From positions 2,444,501-2,508,500 of the forward strand of contig RCSZ01000005.1 of assembly GCA_014898425.1 (NCBI GenBank): a stretch of 64,000 nucleotides of DNA. Reading direction: 5' to 3'. The notes beneath the pieces are model-generated. The model was given only the letters and a program-made list of their open reading frames with translations, was not told where the DNA came from and did not search any database. Below, in pieces: positions 22,645 to 32,905 of the stretch. The number at the start of each line of letters is the position of its first letter. Positions within the stretch are counted from its first letter, which is position 1. A program made the position numbers and the translations under genes. The DNA comes from Botryotinia globosa (taxonomy: Eukaryota; Ascomycota; Leotiomycetes; Helotiales; Sclerotiniaceae).

Positions 22645-23970
22645 ATGGCAAGTCCTTCAGAGATGAAGGCATTAAGTTTGTATTTTCTGACCTTTAATTG
22701 TGGTCTCGCTCTCATCGATACTGATGCTTTTGCCTCTCAACTCTTCAATGGCCTCTCATCTCCTAACCTGCCAGACCTACTCGTTCTCTCCTTACAAGAA
22801 ATTGCGCCCATACCATACTCTCTTATAGGCGGATCTTTTCTAGTACCATACTTCAATCGATTCCACGATGCAGTCGGAAAAGCTTCGAAGAAACTATCAA
22901 ACGACGGGTCGACATATACTTCGATAGCAGCACGGAATGTTGGCTTGACGGGAATTATGATATTTGCAAAGGACCCAACACTTATACAAGATCTAGAGGC
23001 TGCTGAAATTGGGGTAGGAGCTTGGTCAATGGGAAATAAAGGAGCAGTTGGAATAAGATTTACATATGGAAGTGGAAATACCTCAACAGAGTTAACATTT
23101 GTTGCGGCACATCTTGCTGCCATGGAAGAAGAACTGCAAAGACGAAACCAAGACTGGAAAGATATTGTCCGCGGATTGGTATTTTCTTCGACAACCTCAA
23201 ACCATTCCACAACTTCACCTCGAGGTGATGAAGATAGACCATTGTTATCCATTTCACCACAAGATGGTTCAATCTTCAAAGCAACATCCCATCTATTTTT
23301 CGGCGGCGACTTGAATTATCGAACCTCCTTACTTTCCCCGGCGCCAAATGATCACATCAACACATTTCCACAACCGAAAGATTCTGCTTCATCTTCCAAT
23401 CATTATTCAACCCTGTTCAAAAACGATCAACTCAACCAAGAAAGATTAGCTGGTCGAACTTGTCATGGGCTCATCGAAGCTCCAATATCGTTCCCGCCTA
23501 CATATAAATATGATGCCGAAGGACCATTCAACACCTCCGACGAAGAATTGAACAAATGGCCTTGGGCAAAGCATAGATGGCCAAGTTGGTGTGATAGGAT
23601 CCTGTTCCTTGATATGCCATCTTGGGTACAGCAGAGAAATCCCGAGGCCAAAATTATTCCAAACAAATACTCCGCATTACCTCTTCTCGCAACGTCGGAT
23701 CATAGAGCTGTAGCTTTGGATGTAACGATTCCTTTGTTACCTATTCCAGAGCCCGAAGAGGAGGAAGGTGTAAATGATCCTCGGGTCAAAATGCCATTTG
23801 ATATTGACATTGATTGGAAGAAGAAGAGGGAGAGAGCTAGAATGCTGGAATTGGTTGTAGGGTATACAATGTACTTCACAGGTACAAAGGAGGGCGCTGC
23901 TCTATTCGTCGCAATGGTTGTTGGTGGAGTGGGGGCTATATTTGTTTTTAAGTCGTTATTTGCCGCTTAA
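22645..23970 (+). CDS. INP54: tail-anchored inositol polyphosphate 5-phosphatase (Inp54-type)
   Basis: An uninterrupted 441-aa frame. The catalytic fold of the endonuclease/exonuclease/phosphatase superfamily is plain: LYFLTFNCG near the start, LVLSLQEIAP with the metal-binding Glu, SMGNKGAVGIRF, FVAAHLAA, LFFGGDLNYR, WPSWCDRILF and ATSDHRAVALDV with the catalytic DH. These are the WxGDxN(F/Y)R-type and P(A/S)WCDR(I/V)L motifs of inositol 5-phosphatases. Residues about 415-438 (ALFVAMVVGGVGAIFVFKSL) form a single hydrophobic C-terminal helix with almost nothing after it, a tail anchor. Yeast Inp54 has the same layout and removes the 5-phosphate of PI(4,5)P2 from the ER membrane. ATG 22645 is the first Met and is followed directly by the domain. 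Assignment to Inp54 rests on the tail anchor and size. Confidence 0.87.
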   Translation: MASPSEMKALSLYFLTFNCGLALIDTDAFASQLFNGLSSPNLPDLLVLSLQEIAPIPYSLIGGSFLVPYFNRFHDAVGKASKKLSNDGSTYTSIAARNVGLTGIMIFAKDPTLIQDLEAAEIGVGAWSMGNKGAVGIRFTYGSGNTSTELTFVAAHLAAMEEELQRRNQDWKDIVRGLVFSSTTSNHSTTSPRGDEDRPLLSISPQDGSIFKATSHLFFGGDLNYRTSLLSPAPNDHINTFPQPKDSASSSNHYSTLFKNDQLNQERLAGRTCHGLIEAPISFPPTYKYDAEGPFNTSDEELNKWPWAKHRWPSWCDRILFLDMPSWVQQRNPEAKIIPNKYSALPLLATSDHRAVALDVTIPLLPIPEPEEEEGVNDPRVKMPFDIDIDWKKKRERARMLELVVGYTMYFTGTKEGAALFVAMVVGGVGAIFVFKSLFAA

Positions 23971-25308
23971 GATCAAACTACACGAGTGTATGATTTCTCG
24001 GGTGGAGACATTCTCGGGTATATCAAAGACTACAAAGGCTTCGGTCGTCTACAATGATGGTAAGTAATCATAAATATTTATAGATTATACCACTTGAGAT
24101 CTTCCTCGCAAAACTTCACTTTCACACATCCCTTCTCAATTTCATCTGCAGATACCGTGTCTAGTTTGCCAATCAGGATTCTTGAGAGGCACTGTAAGCA
24201 GATTTAAGAAGAAAAAAACTTGCTACTAAAGCTTATGGTCCATTCAGATTGCTCTAGTGAGCCATTTGCTCCGTGCTCGATGCCACGAGCAATAGGCCGG
24301 CGACGAAGTAGTTATACCCCCTTAATTCCGTCTCTCTCGTCCCTTCTAGATTCAACAACCTTCATTCTATCCATCTCGACAACCCATTAATAAAATGATA
24401 AAATCAGCCATTTCTAATTCCAAGCACTTTTTCGAGCGCATCTATTCCGTGGCTTAGAGTCTGATATTGCTTAGGGGCAACGCAGAAATTCGGACCGAGT
24501 GGTTTCTCTTTTTTTGAAACGTAAGTCGGACCTAGACGCTCAGGGATCGTGATGCTCAGGTCTCACAGCTCATATTGACTTGCGAGTAGATTCCATCATC
24601 TGCTGTCACATACTGGACGAGGAAGATGTAATTCAATATATACTATGCGATTCCATTCTCATGTTGCCGTCGACTGTAGCCATCCGACTGGCTTTTCGCC
24701 GGAAGCTGAGTATCGCCCTTGGATCAAAGTGGTTTCGGCCACAGATGAGATTAATAGAAATTCCCATATCCTATCTTTACGTATCACTCGACGAGCACTT
24801 TCACTTTTTGAGAAGAATCAATCAATGTGCTACGTGGGGTATGACTGATCTCAAATTTACTATTTTACGTATCTTGCTAGCGTCAAATCTCCGAAAGCAT
24901 CGAAAGTACCTGATGATTTGACAGTGGCACTATTAATCCTGGTCGATGACTTGCGAGTAGATCAATTCAGCACTGCACTTAGAAGCAGTGTTGCGCGTCA
25001 ACTTGGTTTGACATCACGCTGCATGGAACTATTGACGTTATTGCTAGATATTGTTTAGAGAAATAAGGGTCTTTGCTACCGAGAATGACTACCAACATGA
25101 CGGAAAACCTACTCAGGCTTCTCCACGGACGCCGCATGCAAGAATGGTGCCTCATTATCGCTTTTGAAGTGCACTGCCCACAATGGTCAAATGCCCGATC
25201 CCGGATATTTTGTCCGGTGCTGGCTTTAATTTTTGGAACGAGAGTCACGAGATAGAAAATAAATTCGTCTACGTGGACGCTAGATCGGACCAATGCCATC
25301 TAGGTAGT

Positions 25309-25347
25309 GGGGGTTAACCCCCGAAAGCGAAAGAGGCAAATCCTCTT
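25309..25347. other. palindrome plus hairpin
   Basis: GGGGGTTAACCCCC at 25309-25322 is a perfect 14-bp palindrome. Nine bases later AAGAGG-CAAAT-CCTCTT (25331-25347) can form a 6-bp stem with a 5-base loop. The function is unknown; it could be a protein-binding site or a relic of a mobile element end. Confidence 0.7.
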
Positions 25348-25362
25348 CCCGTTGTTGGAATC

Positions 25363-25371
25363 TTATCTGAT
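25363..25371 (-). promoter_or_regulatory. SreA-like GATA motif
   Basis: TTATCTGAT reads ATCAGATAA on the minus strand and matches ATCWGATAA, the known consensus of the iron-repressing GATA factor SreA. It lies about 1.2 kb before the siderophore transporter ATG. A 9-mer of this kind occurs several times in the window, so a single site is weak evidence. Confidence 0.4.
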
Positions 25372-25456
25372 TGATCTGATGATCCTGTTAGAGATGATAG
25401 TTGATACCCAATAAAGTATTACCGGTACCCTCTTTTCAATTCTCATTAGTACCTTG

Positions 25457-25465
25457 TTATCTGAT
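25457..25465 (-). promoter_or_regulatory. SreA-like GATA motif (second)
   Basis: A second exact TTATCTGAT (ATCAGATAA on the minus strand) sits 94 bases after the first. Two copies close together upstream of a siderophore transporter strengthen the case for iron control, without proving it. Confidence 0.42.
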
Positions 25466-26544
25466 CAATCTGATTATGCATATAGGTGAGCTCGAGGCGT
25501 AACTACTTACTCGGTCCTGACAGTACCCCCCCACCAGCACTCGCTTGTCTTTTCTCTGAAATATGTAGTCAAGTGTGAATGCATCCCATGTGAACGATCC
25601 GTTCCACGAAAACTTTGTACTCCACATAGCTTCCGAATTTCCATCTGATTAGATTATCATAATGGTCACTAGTCCTTGGTACCACGGTACCGAAATCGAG
25701 ACCGGCTTCGATATCAAACATATACACACACATTCCGATTTCACCCATGGAAGTGGTGGTGGCGAGCAGTGTTGTAACGCCATTCATACAATTGTTGTCT
25801 ACTTGAGGAAAAGCCGGTCTAAGTTTTAATTGGTAGGTGAGTCGGGAAACTTACTTCCTGCCATTCATCCCTGGTTATCGATGAAAATTTTGATCAGATT
25901 AGATAAAAGCTAGCTCAATTATCTCCACTTGATCCCACCTAACCCTGCACCTAACCCCACTTAGACGCCTTTAACCAGCTAATCACCTGTCTCGACTCTC
26001 CGGTAATAGTTAACACAATCGACCCATTCAAATTTCTGCCCACCTTGTTCATGGATCCATCGACATTCGGCAATATGTCCAGTCTTAGAAAAAAGATGTG
26101 TTTGAAAACGTTTTCTGATTGATTGATGCGCGTGGAATACGCAGCTCCAAGCTCATTCAATCTGCTTCTTACTTGCCTGAGCCTGCCTTCCCTCGTGTGT
26201 ATCCTTTATGAATCTTCCTATTACTCGCGTCCTAATCCACGCCGAAGCTCGTTGACAATCACTAACTTGTGGGACTTTATGGGATACTTCTTAGCTGTCC
26301 CAAGCACACGGCAGCATGCGAGATTTTCGAACCTTGTCCTAGCTGCAGCTATGAATGAATAGGCACATGTGGATGTGAATAGCCGTGTCAAAAGGTAGGC
26401 CGAGATTTTAAGTATTAGTAGTGGCCGTCTCCCATCATGTCCCATGATGCACTCGTTGCTTTGTATTACCTATACCATCCCAATTCTTCTGTGACGTCTT
26501 TCCATTGATTTCCGAAATATTTGCGGAATCGACAAACCGCAATC

Positions 26545-28567
26545 ATGGGGGCATTATCAAAATTCAGACCTGGATTTCGTCGAAAGGCTACCGAGGATAT
26601 AATCAATGAAAGTTCAGAAGTAGCTATGGCTGATATGTCATCTTCAAACGAAAAAAATACTGCGAAGCCCGCAGTCACTGGTGCCGACGATGCTATCTCT
26701 CCAAGCAGTGCCAATGACCTACCAATCTCAGAGCAAGCCGAGAAAGATGCTCTGCCAACCGAAACTGCACAACGTGGTGTTCAAGAAGTCGAAGCAGTGG
26801 CTTTAACATGGACCAAACCAATGCTCATCGCCGTTTTCCTAAAGTATGTGCACGCACTTGTTATTCCCGTGCCCTGATATGGAAGCTAAACTATTCAATG
26901 ACAGCATGTGGTTGCTTTACTTTGTTAATGCCATGCAATCTTCAATTTGTTACAATCTTATTCCTTTCGCCACGAGTGCTTTCGAATCGCATTCTTCGAT
27001 TACCGTTATAAATATCGTTGCGAACGCTATGACAGCCGCAATCTACATTCCACTTGCGAAGATGTTGGATCTTTGGGGTCGTGCTGAAGGATTCCTTCTC
27101 ATGGTATTATTCTCTACCATTGGATTGATCATGATGGCGGCTTGCAATGGTATTGCTACCTTCTGTGCTGCACAGGTACTATCTCACCATGCCATATTTT
27201 TTTTACCTTTAGCACACTAATATCCTTTTCCTAGGTCTTTTACTCCATTGGATTTGGTGGTTTGATCTACAGTATTGATGTTATTACTGCCGATGTTTCG
27301 AAATTAAAGAATCGGGGTCTTGCATACGCCTTCACTTCTTCACCATACATTATTACAGCATTTGCTGGGCCAAAGGTCTCTGATGATTACTACTATAACA
27401 TCAGCTGGAGATGGGGATTTGGTACCTTTGCTATCATCTTACCATTTGTAGCAGCACCATTATACTTTATTTTGAAGACAAATCTCAAAAAGGCAAAGAA
27501 CACAGGTGTTTTGATGAGAGAGAGCAGTGGCCGAACCCCTACAGAAAACATCTGGCATTACTTTGTAGAATTTGATGGTAAGTCATGCTTTTCCAACGTA
27601 GATGTACATTTGGCATTTTTCTGACTATTGACTAGCTTTTGGTGTTGTTCTCTTTGCTGGAGGTTTCACCGTGTTTTTGCTGCCATTTACACTTGCTGAC
27701 ACTGCACCAAATGGTTGGCAAACGGATTATATCATTGCTATGATTGTTGTTGGATTTGTGGTCCTCGTTATCTTTGCGCTTTACGAAACCTATCTTGCCA
27801 GGACTCCTTTCTTGGACGTCAACCTTTTAGCAAACCGAACTGTCATTGGCGCTTGTCTGCTTGATTTGACTTATCAAATCTCTTACTACTGCTGGAACAG
27901 TTACTTCACATCTTTCCTGCAAGTTGTCAACAACTTGACTATAGCAGAGGCTGGTTATGTGAGCGACACTTTTGATGTTGTTTCTGGTATCCTCCTTCTG
28001 GGAGTCGGTGTATTGATTCGCAAGACCGGGTACTTCAAGTGGCTTTTGTATATTGCGGTTCCACTTTACGTCTTCGCTCAAGGTCTCATGATTTACTTCC
28101 GTCAACCCAACCAAAGCATCGGTTACATCGTCATGTGTCAAATTTTCATCTCTATTGGTGGAAGTGTTTTCATCATTGTCGAACAACTCGCTGTTCTCGC
28201 CGCTTCTGATCATCAACACGTCGCTGCCATTCTTGCGTTGCTTTATGTTGTTGGAAATATCGGTGGTGCCATTGGAAACGCCATTTGTGGTGCCATCTGG
28301 ACCAACACATTCCCACAGGCTCTGGAGAGATATCTTCCTGAATCGGCTATGGCAGATTTTGATAATATTTATGGTGATCTCTCCACTCAACTCACTTATC
28401 CATTGGGAAGCGAGACTAGAATCGCTATTCAACGCGCATATGGATATGCACAAGAGAGAATGCTTATTGCAGGAACTGTTATTATTGCCTTGGCATTTTT
28501 CTGGGTTATGATGATTAAGAATATCAATGTCGCCCAAAAGACACAAGTCAAGGGTACAGTATTCTAA
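26545..28567 (+). CDS. MFS siderophore-iron transporter (MirB/Sit1 family)
   Basis: Exons 26545-26843, 26905-27175, 27235-27577 and 27636-28567 give 614 aa; introns (61, 59, 58 nt) have GTATGT/GTACTA/GTAAGT and CAG/TAG ends, and all phases agree. A polar N-terminus of about 90 residues leads into about 14 hydrophobic helices. Family marks are MWLLYFVNAMQSS in helix 1, the IPLAKMLDLWGRAEGF loop after helix 2-3, YSIGFGGLIYSIDVITADVS, and the late YCWNSYFTSFLQVVNNL and GNIGGAIGNAICGAIWTN segments. These proteins import ferric siderophores by proton symport at the plasma membrane. Which siderophore cannot be told. The next gene in the same direction is a SidJ-type siderophore esterase, which fits uptake followed by iron release. 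GATA-type sites upstream suggest iron repression. Confidence 0.92.
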
Positions 28568-29139
28568 GTACGGACAATAGTTTGGATTTTTACGGACGTA
28601 TTATATCAAATGCCATGTGGTAATTCACTAGATTTGCCGCTTTTCTCTTGACCTTTGGCAGGTCTTCGTAATTAACATGTCATAATATCAAAAGTTTCTG
28701 GATACCCTGCAAATTATTCCACCTTATCGTTCCTGGTGAGCCTTGTTCGTGCAAGCCGACATTGATTTGATATCGTGTTTAGGCGGGAAAAATTACATAT
28801 ACATCACATCCAACATGGACAGGCCCATAATTGTAAACGGTTTTGTTTCTCTTCCAAATCCAAGAAAATAGAATATTCTTGTTAGTTAGTCTTCTTTTGG
28901 TAGTATTTGTTGACCCCTCAAACTACCATTCTCATCAACTTAGGATGTCACTGACAGTTATCCATTACGTGACTACGTCTCATATTAGCGGGGGCCCAAT
29001 ACATCAACCCACATCAACCCACACCAACCCTTGTAATCACGAATATTGATCAGATTTTAACCTCTTCATCAGTGCATCCCTAGAGCAAGCGAAGTCTATT
29101 TAGCGTCATCTGATTAGATTAAATCACATGTAATCAATC

Positions 29140-29148
29140 TTATCTGAT
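29140..29148 (-). promoter_or_regulatory. SreA-like GATA motif upstream of the esterase
   Basis: TTATCTGAT (ATCAGATAA on the minus strand) lies about 480 bases before the esterase ATG, the same 9-mer found twice upstream of the transporter. Confidence 0.42.
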
Positions 29149-29314
29149 CCGCTTAAATAAGCATTAACCCTCAATCCTTGATTTTTAAGGGTTTTTTGCT
29201 AGGAAGACCTATCTACTAAGAACTATCGACGTGATCGAATTGATTTTTATCCGTATTCTTGGAATTCTCTCGTAGTATACGAAATACTACCCGATCTCGG
29301 AATACTGTTTGAGC

Positions 29315-29346
29315 GTGCTGTGCTGTGCTGTGCTGTGCTGTGCTGT
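29315..29346. repeat. (GTGCT)n microsatellite
   Basis: The pentamer GTGCT is repeated about 6.4 times without error. Confidence 0.95.
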
Positions 29347-29630
29347 TGGTGCTTTGAAATTGATGACTAGAGTACCCGATAGTATTGCAAAATCCTTGTT
29401 GCCGTGAACACGGACGTTTCGAGTTGTGTCTGTGAAAATTGCATCCCACTTTTTGTTTCGAGAACTCAATCACACTACTTGGCTAGTAAGACAAATCTAC
29501 ATCAACGTGGTCGCCGATCTTGATTTACTGGCACGGTATATTTACGATTGAGTATTTTCTCAAGCTCATTCTATTCTTCCTAGATTTACATACCATTTTC
29601 TTCGATAATATCACCTGAATATCTCTCAAA

Positions 29631-30735
29631 ATGGCATCCAAATTCTGGCCTAAAGGTGGTCTTCCAGGTATCCTACATCATTATGTGAGCATTATTGTCT
29701 GTAAATGAAGGGCAATTCAATTAACAAACCCCATAGACCGAGACTCTCACCACATTCGAATATACATCCGGCACCATCGCCAAACCCCATAGTCTTCTCT
29801 TCATCGGAGGCTTAGGAGATGGTCTCGCAACCACCTCCTTCATGGCCGATATAGCCAAAGCCCTCCAACCGACTCCCTGGTCCCTCTTCACCCTCAATCT
29901 CTCATCATCATACGCCCAATGGGGAACTTCTCACCTCGACCGTGATTGCGACGAAATAGCTGAATGTCTCCGCTACATCCAAGCCTACAAGCAGTCTAAA
30001 TACCCCCACAGCAAAACCATTCTCATGGGACATTCCACCGGCTCCCAAGTCGTGCTTCATTATTTACACAAACCCAATCCCCACACCAGCACCCCAAAAT
30101 TTGATCCCCATCTAAAACACGTGAAGCGTCCTGTTCTCGACGGTGCAGTTATGCAAGCACCGATTTCCGATCGCGAGGCCATTCAATCGGTCCTCCAAGA
30201 CGGGCTTGGCAAACGTCCCGCCAGCGAATGTCAAGCAGCATTTCGAACAATCCAAGAAATTGCAAAAGATGCTGCGAAACGTGATCAATCGATTGATATT
30301 CTTCTCCCCATGGCACTAACCTCGCAAATCGGCTACGGCACTACTCCGATTAGCTGTCGCCGATTTATGAGTCTGGCTAGTCCTAAGAGTCCGCAACAAC
30401 CTGAGGAAGATGATTTGTTCAGCTCGGATTTGAGTGATGAGCAATTATCGAAAACGTTTGGGATGATTAAAGAGAGGGGGTTATTGCGGGATCAATTGGT
30501 TATTTTTTACTCCGGGGCTGATCAGGCGGTGCCGGATTGGGTGGATAAGGAAGCATTGTTGAAGAGATGGAAGAATGCGGCGGATCATGGAGGAAAGGAG
30601 AAGATCTGGGATGATGAATTTACTGCGATTATTCCGGGAGCCAGCCATGCGTTGAGTAATGATGATCAGGCCCCTGCGAGAGCATTTCTGTGTAAAAGGT
30701 TGATGGGTTATGTTCATAGGATAGAGCAGAAGTGA
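29631..30735 (+). CDS. sidJ: DUF1749 alpha/beta hydrolase, SidJ-like siderophore esterase
   Basis: Exon 29631-29684 (MASKFWPKGGLPGILHHY) joins over a 52-nt intron (GTGAGC...TTAAC...ATAG) to 29737-30735, giving 350 aa. The fold is alpha/beta hydrolase: a strand SLLFIGGLGDG near residue 37, the nucleophile elbow MGHSTGSQV (Ser118), an acidic residue in YSGADQAVPDW (Asp280), and the base in PGASHALSN (His322). The sequence is of the DUF1749 type, to which Aspergillus fumigatus SidJ belongs; SidJ hydrolyses fusarinine C/triacetylfusarinine ester bonds in the cytosol to free iron. No signal peptide, as expected for a cytosolic enzyme. The gene follows the siderophore transporter in the same direction. 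The family is well supported; the substrate is inferred from family and neighbour. Confidence 0.85.
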
Positions 30736-31723
30736 AGGGTTGTGGAAATGAATGTTAATTAATACGATACAGGTTTGTTGAATGCTATGGGTTTATATAG
30801 ATGGAATACAGCTATACAAATGATTCTCGGTCTCTACATGTCTCTTGGGTTTTTGAAGTTGCATTTTGAGTATTGTGACTGATCTGATGTGTGTAAGAAA
30901 ATGTTTTGCTTTCAGGGTAACGAAAGGAAGGCGAATGTCGATGCCAAGTTGGATTGATGAATTAAGAGTCTGGAAAATTAGATAGGTTCCAGCACTCTTA
31001 GAACAAAGACGATGTCCTTTTAGAGCAGTATCACAAATGAGAGGGATGAGTGTGAGCTGAGAGATTACGATATTTCGAGAGGAGGAATGATGATGGACTT
31101 GTTGATTATCCAAATGCTGAGATTAGATAAGACAGGAGAAAAATGCAAATTCTTGATCATATTAAATGACATGACCATTCTTATACCTCATCCATTCAAA
31201 TAATCTCGTGTTCTCAGCTCGAGTTGTATGCAAAGCATTGCTTGTTCCCCATCTCATATTCGTGCTAGTATCGTTCAACAAAGCAAGGGCTAGTCATCCT
31301 TCAAATCGAGATCAAGACTATCCTCCTGCAAAATAAAGCAAATCAACTCGTGAAATTAGCGATCTTGTATCACAGGGAGATTCTACATCTCAAAAACAAG
31401 CTATCAAGATGAACATCTCATTCATATGAGCTCCAAGGAGCGGAGAGTTTACATTTCAAATTCCTACGTCAAAGAGTTCCTGGGAAACTGTGTGGAATAC
31501 CTAGGTACATATGTATGTAGGATAGATAAATCAAATGTGTTTATTCAGTCATGGATATCTAGGTATCTAATAAAACTCGCAAAACTCCCTCCGTGTATTC
31601 GAAATGCGTTGAAGCAAAGAAAAAGATCCTTTCAACTTCTGAATGCCCAAGTCATCCCAATGATTCAGATTCAACGAAAGGTCCCTGGGATACTCCTAAA
31701 TCAGCCCCTGATATCTCCAAAAA
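30736..31723. other. intergenic region between convergent genes
   Basis: About 1 kb between the esterase and the Myb-like gene, which point toward each other. It should hold both 3' UTRs. One ACCTAGGT palindrome lies at 31499. No gene is seen. Confidence 0.5.
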
Positions 31724-32905
31724 CTACTCATTCCCATTCCCATCATTCTCATCATTTTCGTCACTTTTTTCCAATTGACCTGACCGATCCTGCTTCTGGC
31801 TCCGGCGAACCGTATCAGCACGAGAAGCTGAAGCTGCAAGACGAAATTCTGGAGTAGTATCCCCAATATACCGTTGATAAGTATGAGCATCATGACGAAC
31901 CTGCTGAAAAGTACGACGACCATCTAAATGACCAAATCTCCTAGCAGGCGTTCCATGCAAAGTATGCATCTCCTGACGATGAAACATAGTCATGGTGACC
32001 GCGGCATCCAACTCCGTATTTGGACGCGGAACAGAGGTCCTGCGGTTATATTCGGAATAATCTTGCGCGACGAAAAGACTGTTTTCGTCATCGTCGGGAG
32101 TGGGATCACGGATCATGATAGGTAGGCGATGCTGGAGATTTAGCGGTTGGTGGGGAGCTTTTGATGGGGTTGTAGAAGTTTGTCTCATGTGAATTTCTGG
32201 GTCACGGGTCTGATGAGTAGTTTGAGCTTCAGGACGTTCAGGGTACCGTTGGTGGTAGTATGTTGCCGGATCTTTAGTGTGGGATTGGCGGTATGCATCT
32301 GGAGCTCTGTATGGATGGAAGTGGCGATTTTTTGATGAAACGGAGGTTATTGGAGGATCAGAAAATCGTCTCTGAGACCTGCTCGAACCTTCAAAACGTG
32401 TGGAATAACTCTCAGGAGCAGGATAGCAGGTCATGAGAGAATGATTTGAAGTGTAATCTGATGATTCCGTGCTATCTCGGCGAGGAACAACTTCTTTTCG
32501 CTGTTCTGTGGGGCTTATTGTACGTTGATTAGACTGCTTTGCAGCAACTGGTAAAGGTGACATCGTATCAACCCTCTTCTTAGCTTTCTTGACTCGAGAT
32601 GATCTCGGTTGTCGACCAGCACCATGCCGAGCAGCTTTCGCACTTGCCGCAAGTATCCTGACGCGATCCTCGCCCCAATCTTTTTTGACAGTTTGATACC
32701 AGTGCTCATACAACATATTTCCAGTATATTGTCTACGAGCAAGTTTTCTTTCATCCATGTCATGTTGCATCATGTCCGCGAGTTCTGTCCATGACATGCC
32801 TTTGTTGGGGTTATATGCGCCATCTTTACCGTTGAAGCGGGACTTGGTCATAACTTCGTGAACGAAATATTCCTGTTCTTCTGGACTCCAGAATTTACCA
32901 CCCAT
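31724..32905 (-). CDS. Myb/SANT-like DNA-binding protein
   Basis: A single 393-aa exon. Residues 1-75 hold a trihelix-type Myb/SANT-like unit with spaced tryptophans: FWSPEEQEYFVHEVM, MSWTELADMMQHDM and MLYEHWYQTVKKDW. A basic stretch follows (KAARHGAGRQPRSSRVKKAKKRVD), a likely nuclear localisation signal. The remaining 270 residues are disordered, rich in Ser, Pro, Arg and Gln. Proteins of this sort bind DNA or chromatin, but I know no closer homologue with a set role. ATG 32905 starts just before the domain. The end contains RHDAHTYQRYIGDTTPEFR, which looks conserved and may be a short motif. The gene is likely real because of length and the well-formed domain. Confidence 0.72.
   Translation of the reverse strand: MGGKFWSPEEQEYFVHEVMTKSRFNGKDGAYNPNKGMSWTELADMMQHDMDERKLARRQYTGNMLYEHWYQTVKKDWGEDRVRILAASAKAARHGAGRQPRSSRVKKAKKRVDTMSPLPVAAKQSNQRTISPTEQRKEVVPRRDSTESSDYTSNHSLMTCYPAPESYSTRFEGSSRSQRRFSDPPITSVSSKNRHFHPYRAPDAYRQSHTKDPATYYHQRYPERPEAQTTHQTRDPEIHMRQTSTTPSKAPHQPLNLQHRLPIMIRDPTPDDDENSLFVAQDYSEYNRRTSVPRPNTELDAAVTMTMFHRQEMHTLHGTPARRFGHLDGRRTFQQVRHDAHTYQRYIGDTTPEFRLAASASRADTVRRSQKQDRSGQLEKSDENDENDGNGNE

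Larger units (their letters stand above)
23971..26544. other. long intergenic region upstream of the siderophore transporter
   Basis: About 2.6 kb without recognisable genes. It holds a perfect palindrome and hairpin (25309-25347) and several GATA-type sequences (25363, 25457, and TGATCAGATTAGATAA near 25890). Small frames here match nothing I know. Confidence 0.5.
28568..29630. promoter_or_regulatory. intergenic region between transporter and SidJ-like esterase
   Basis: About 1.06 kb. It holds an exact ATCAGATAA (minus strand, 29140-29148), a second GATA-rich cluster TCTGATTAGATTA at 29110, and a (GTGCT)n microsatellite at 29315. It probably contains the terminator of the transporter and the promoter of the esterase. 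Confidence 0.5.

Noticed and set aside
22737..23279. 180-codon minus-strand frame over the 5-phosphatase
   Set aside because: Antisense shadow of a well-supported gene.
27827..28546. 239-codon minus-strand frame over the siderophore transporter
   Set aside because: It is a shadow of the last transporter exon; it shows no domain and no codon pattern of its own.
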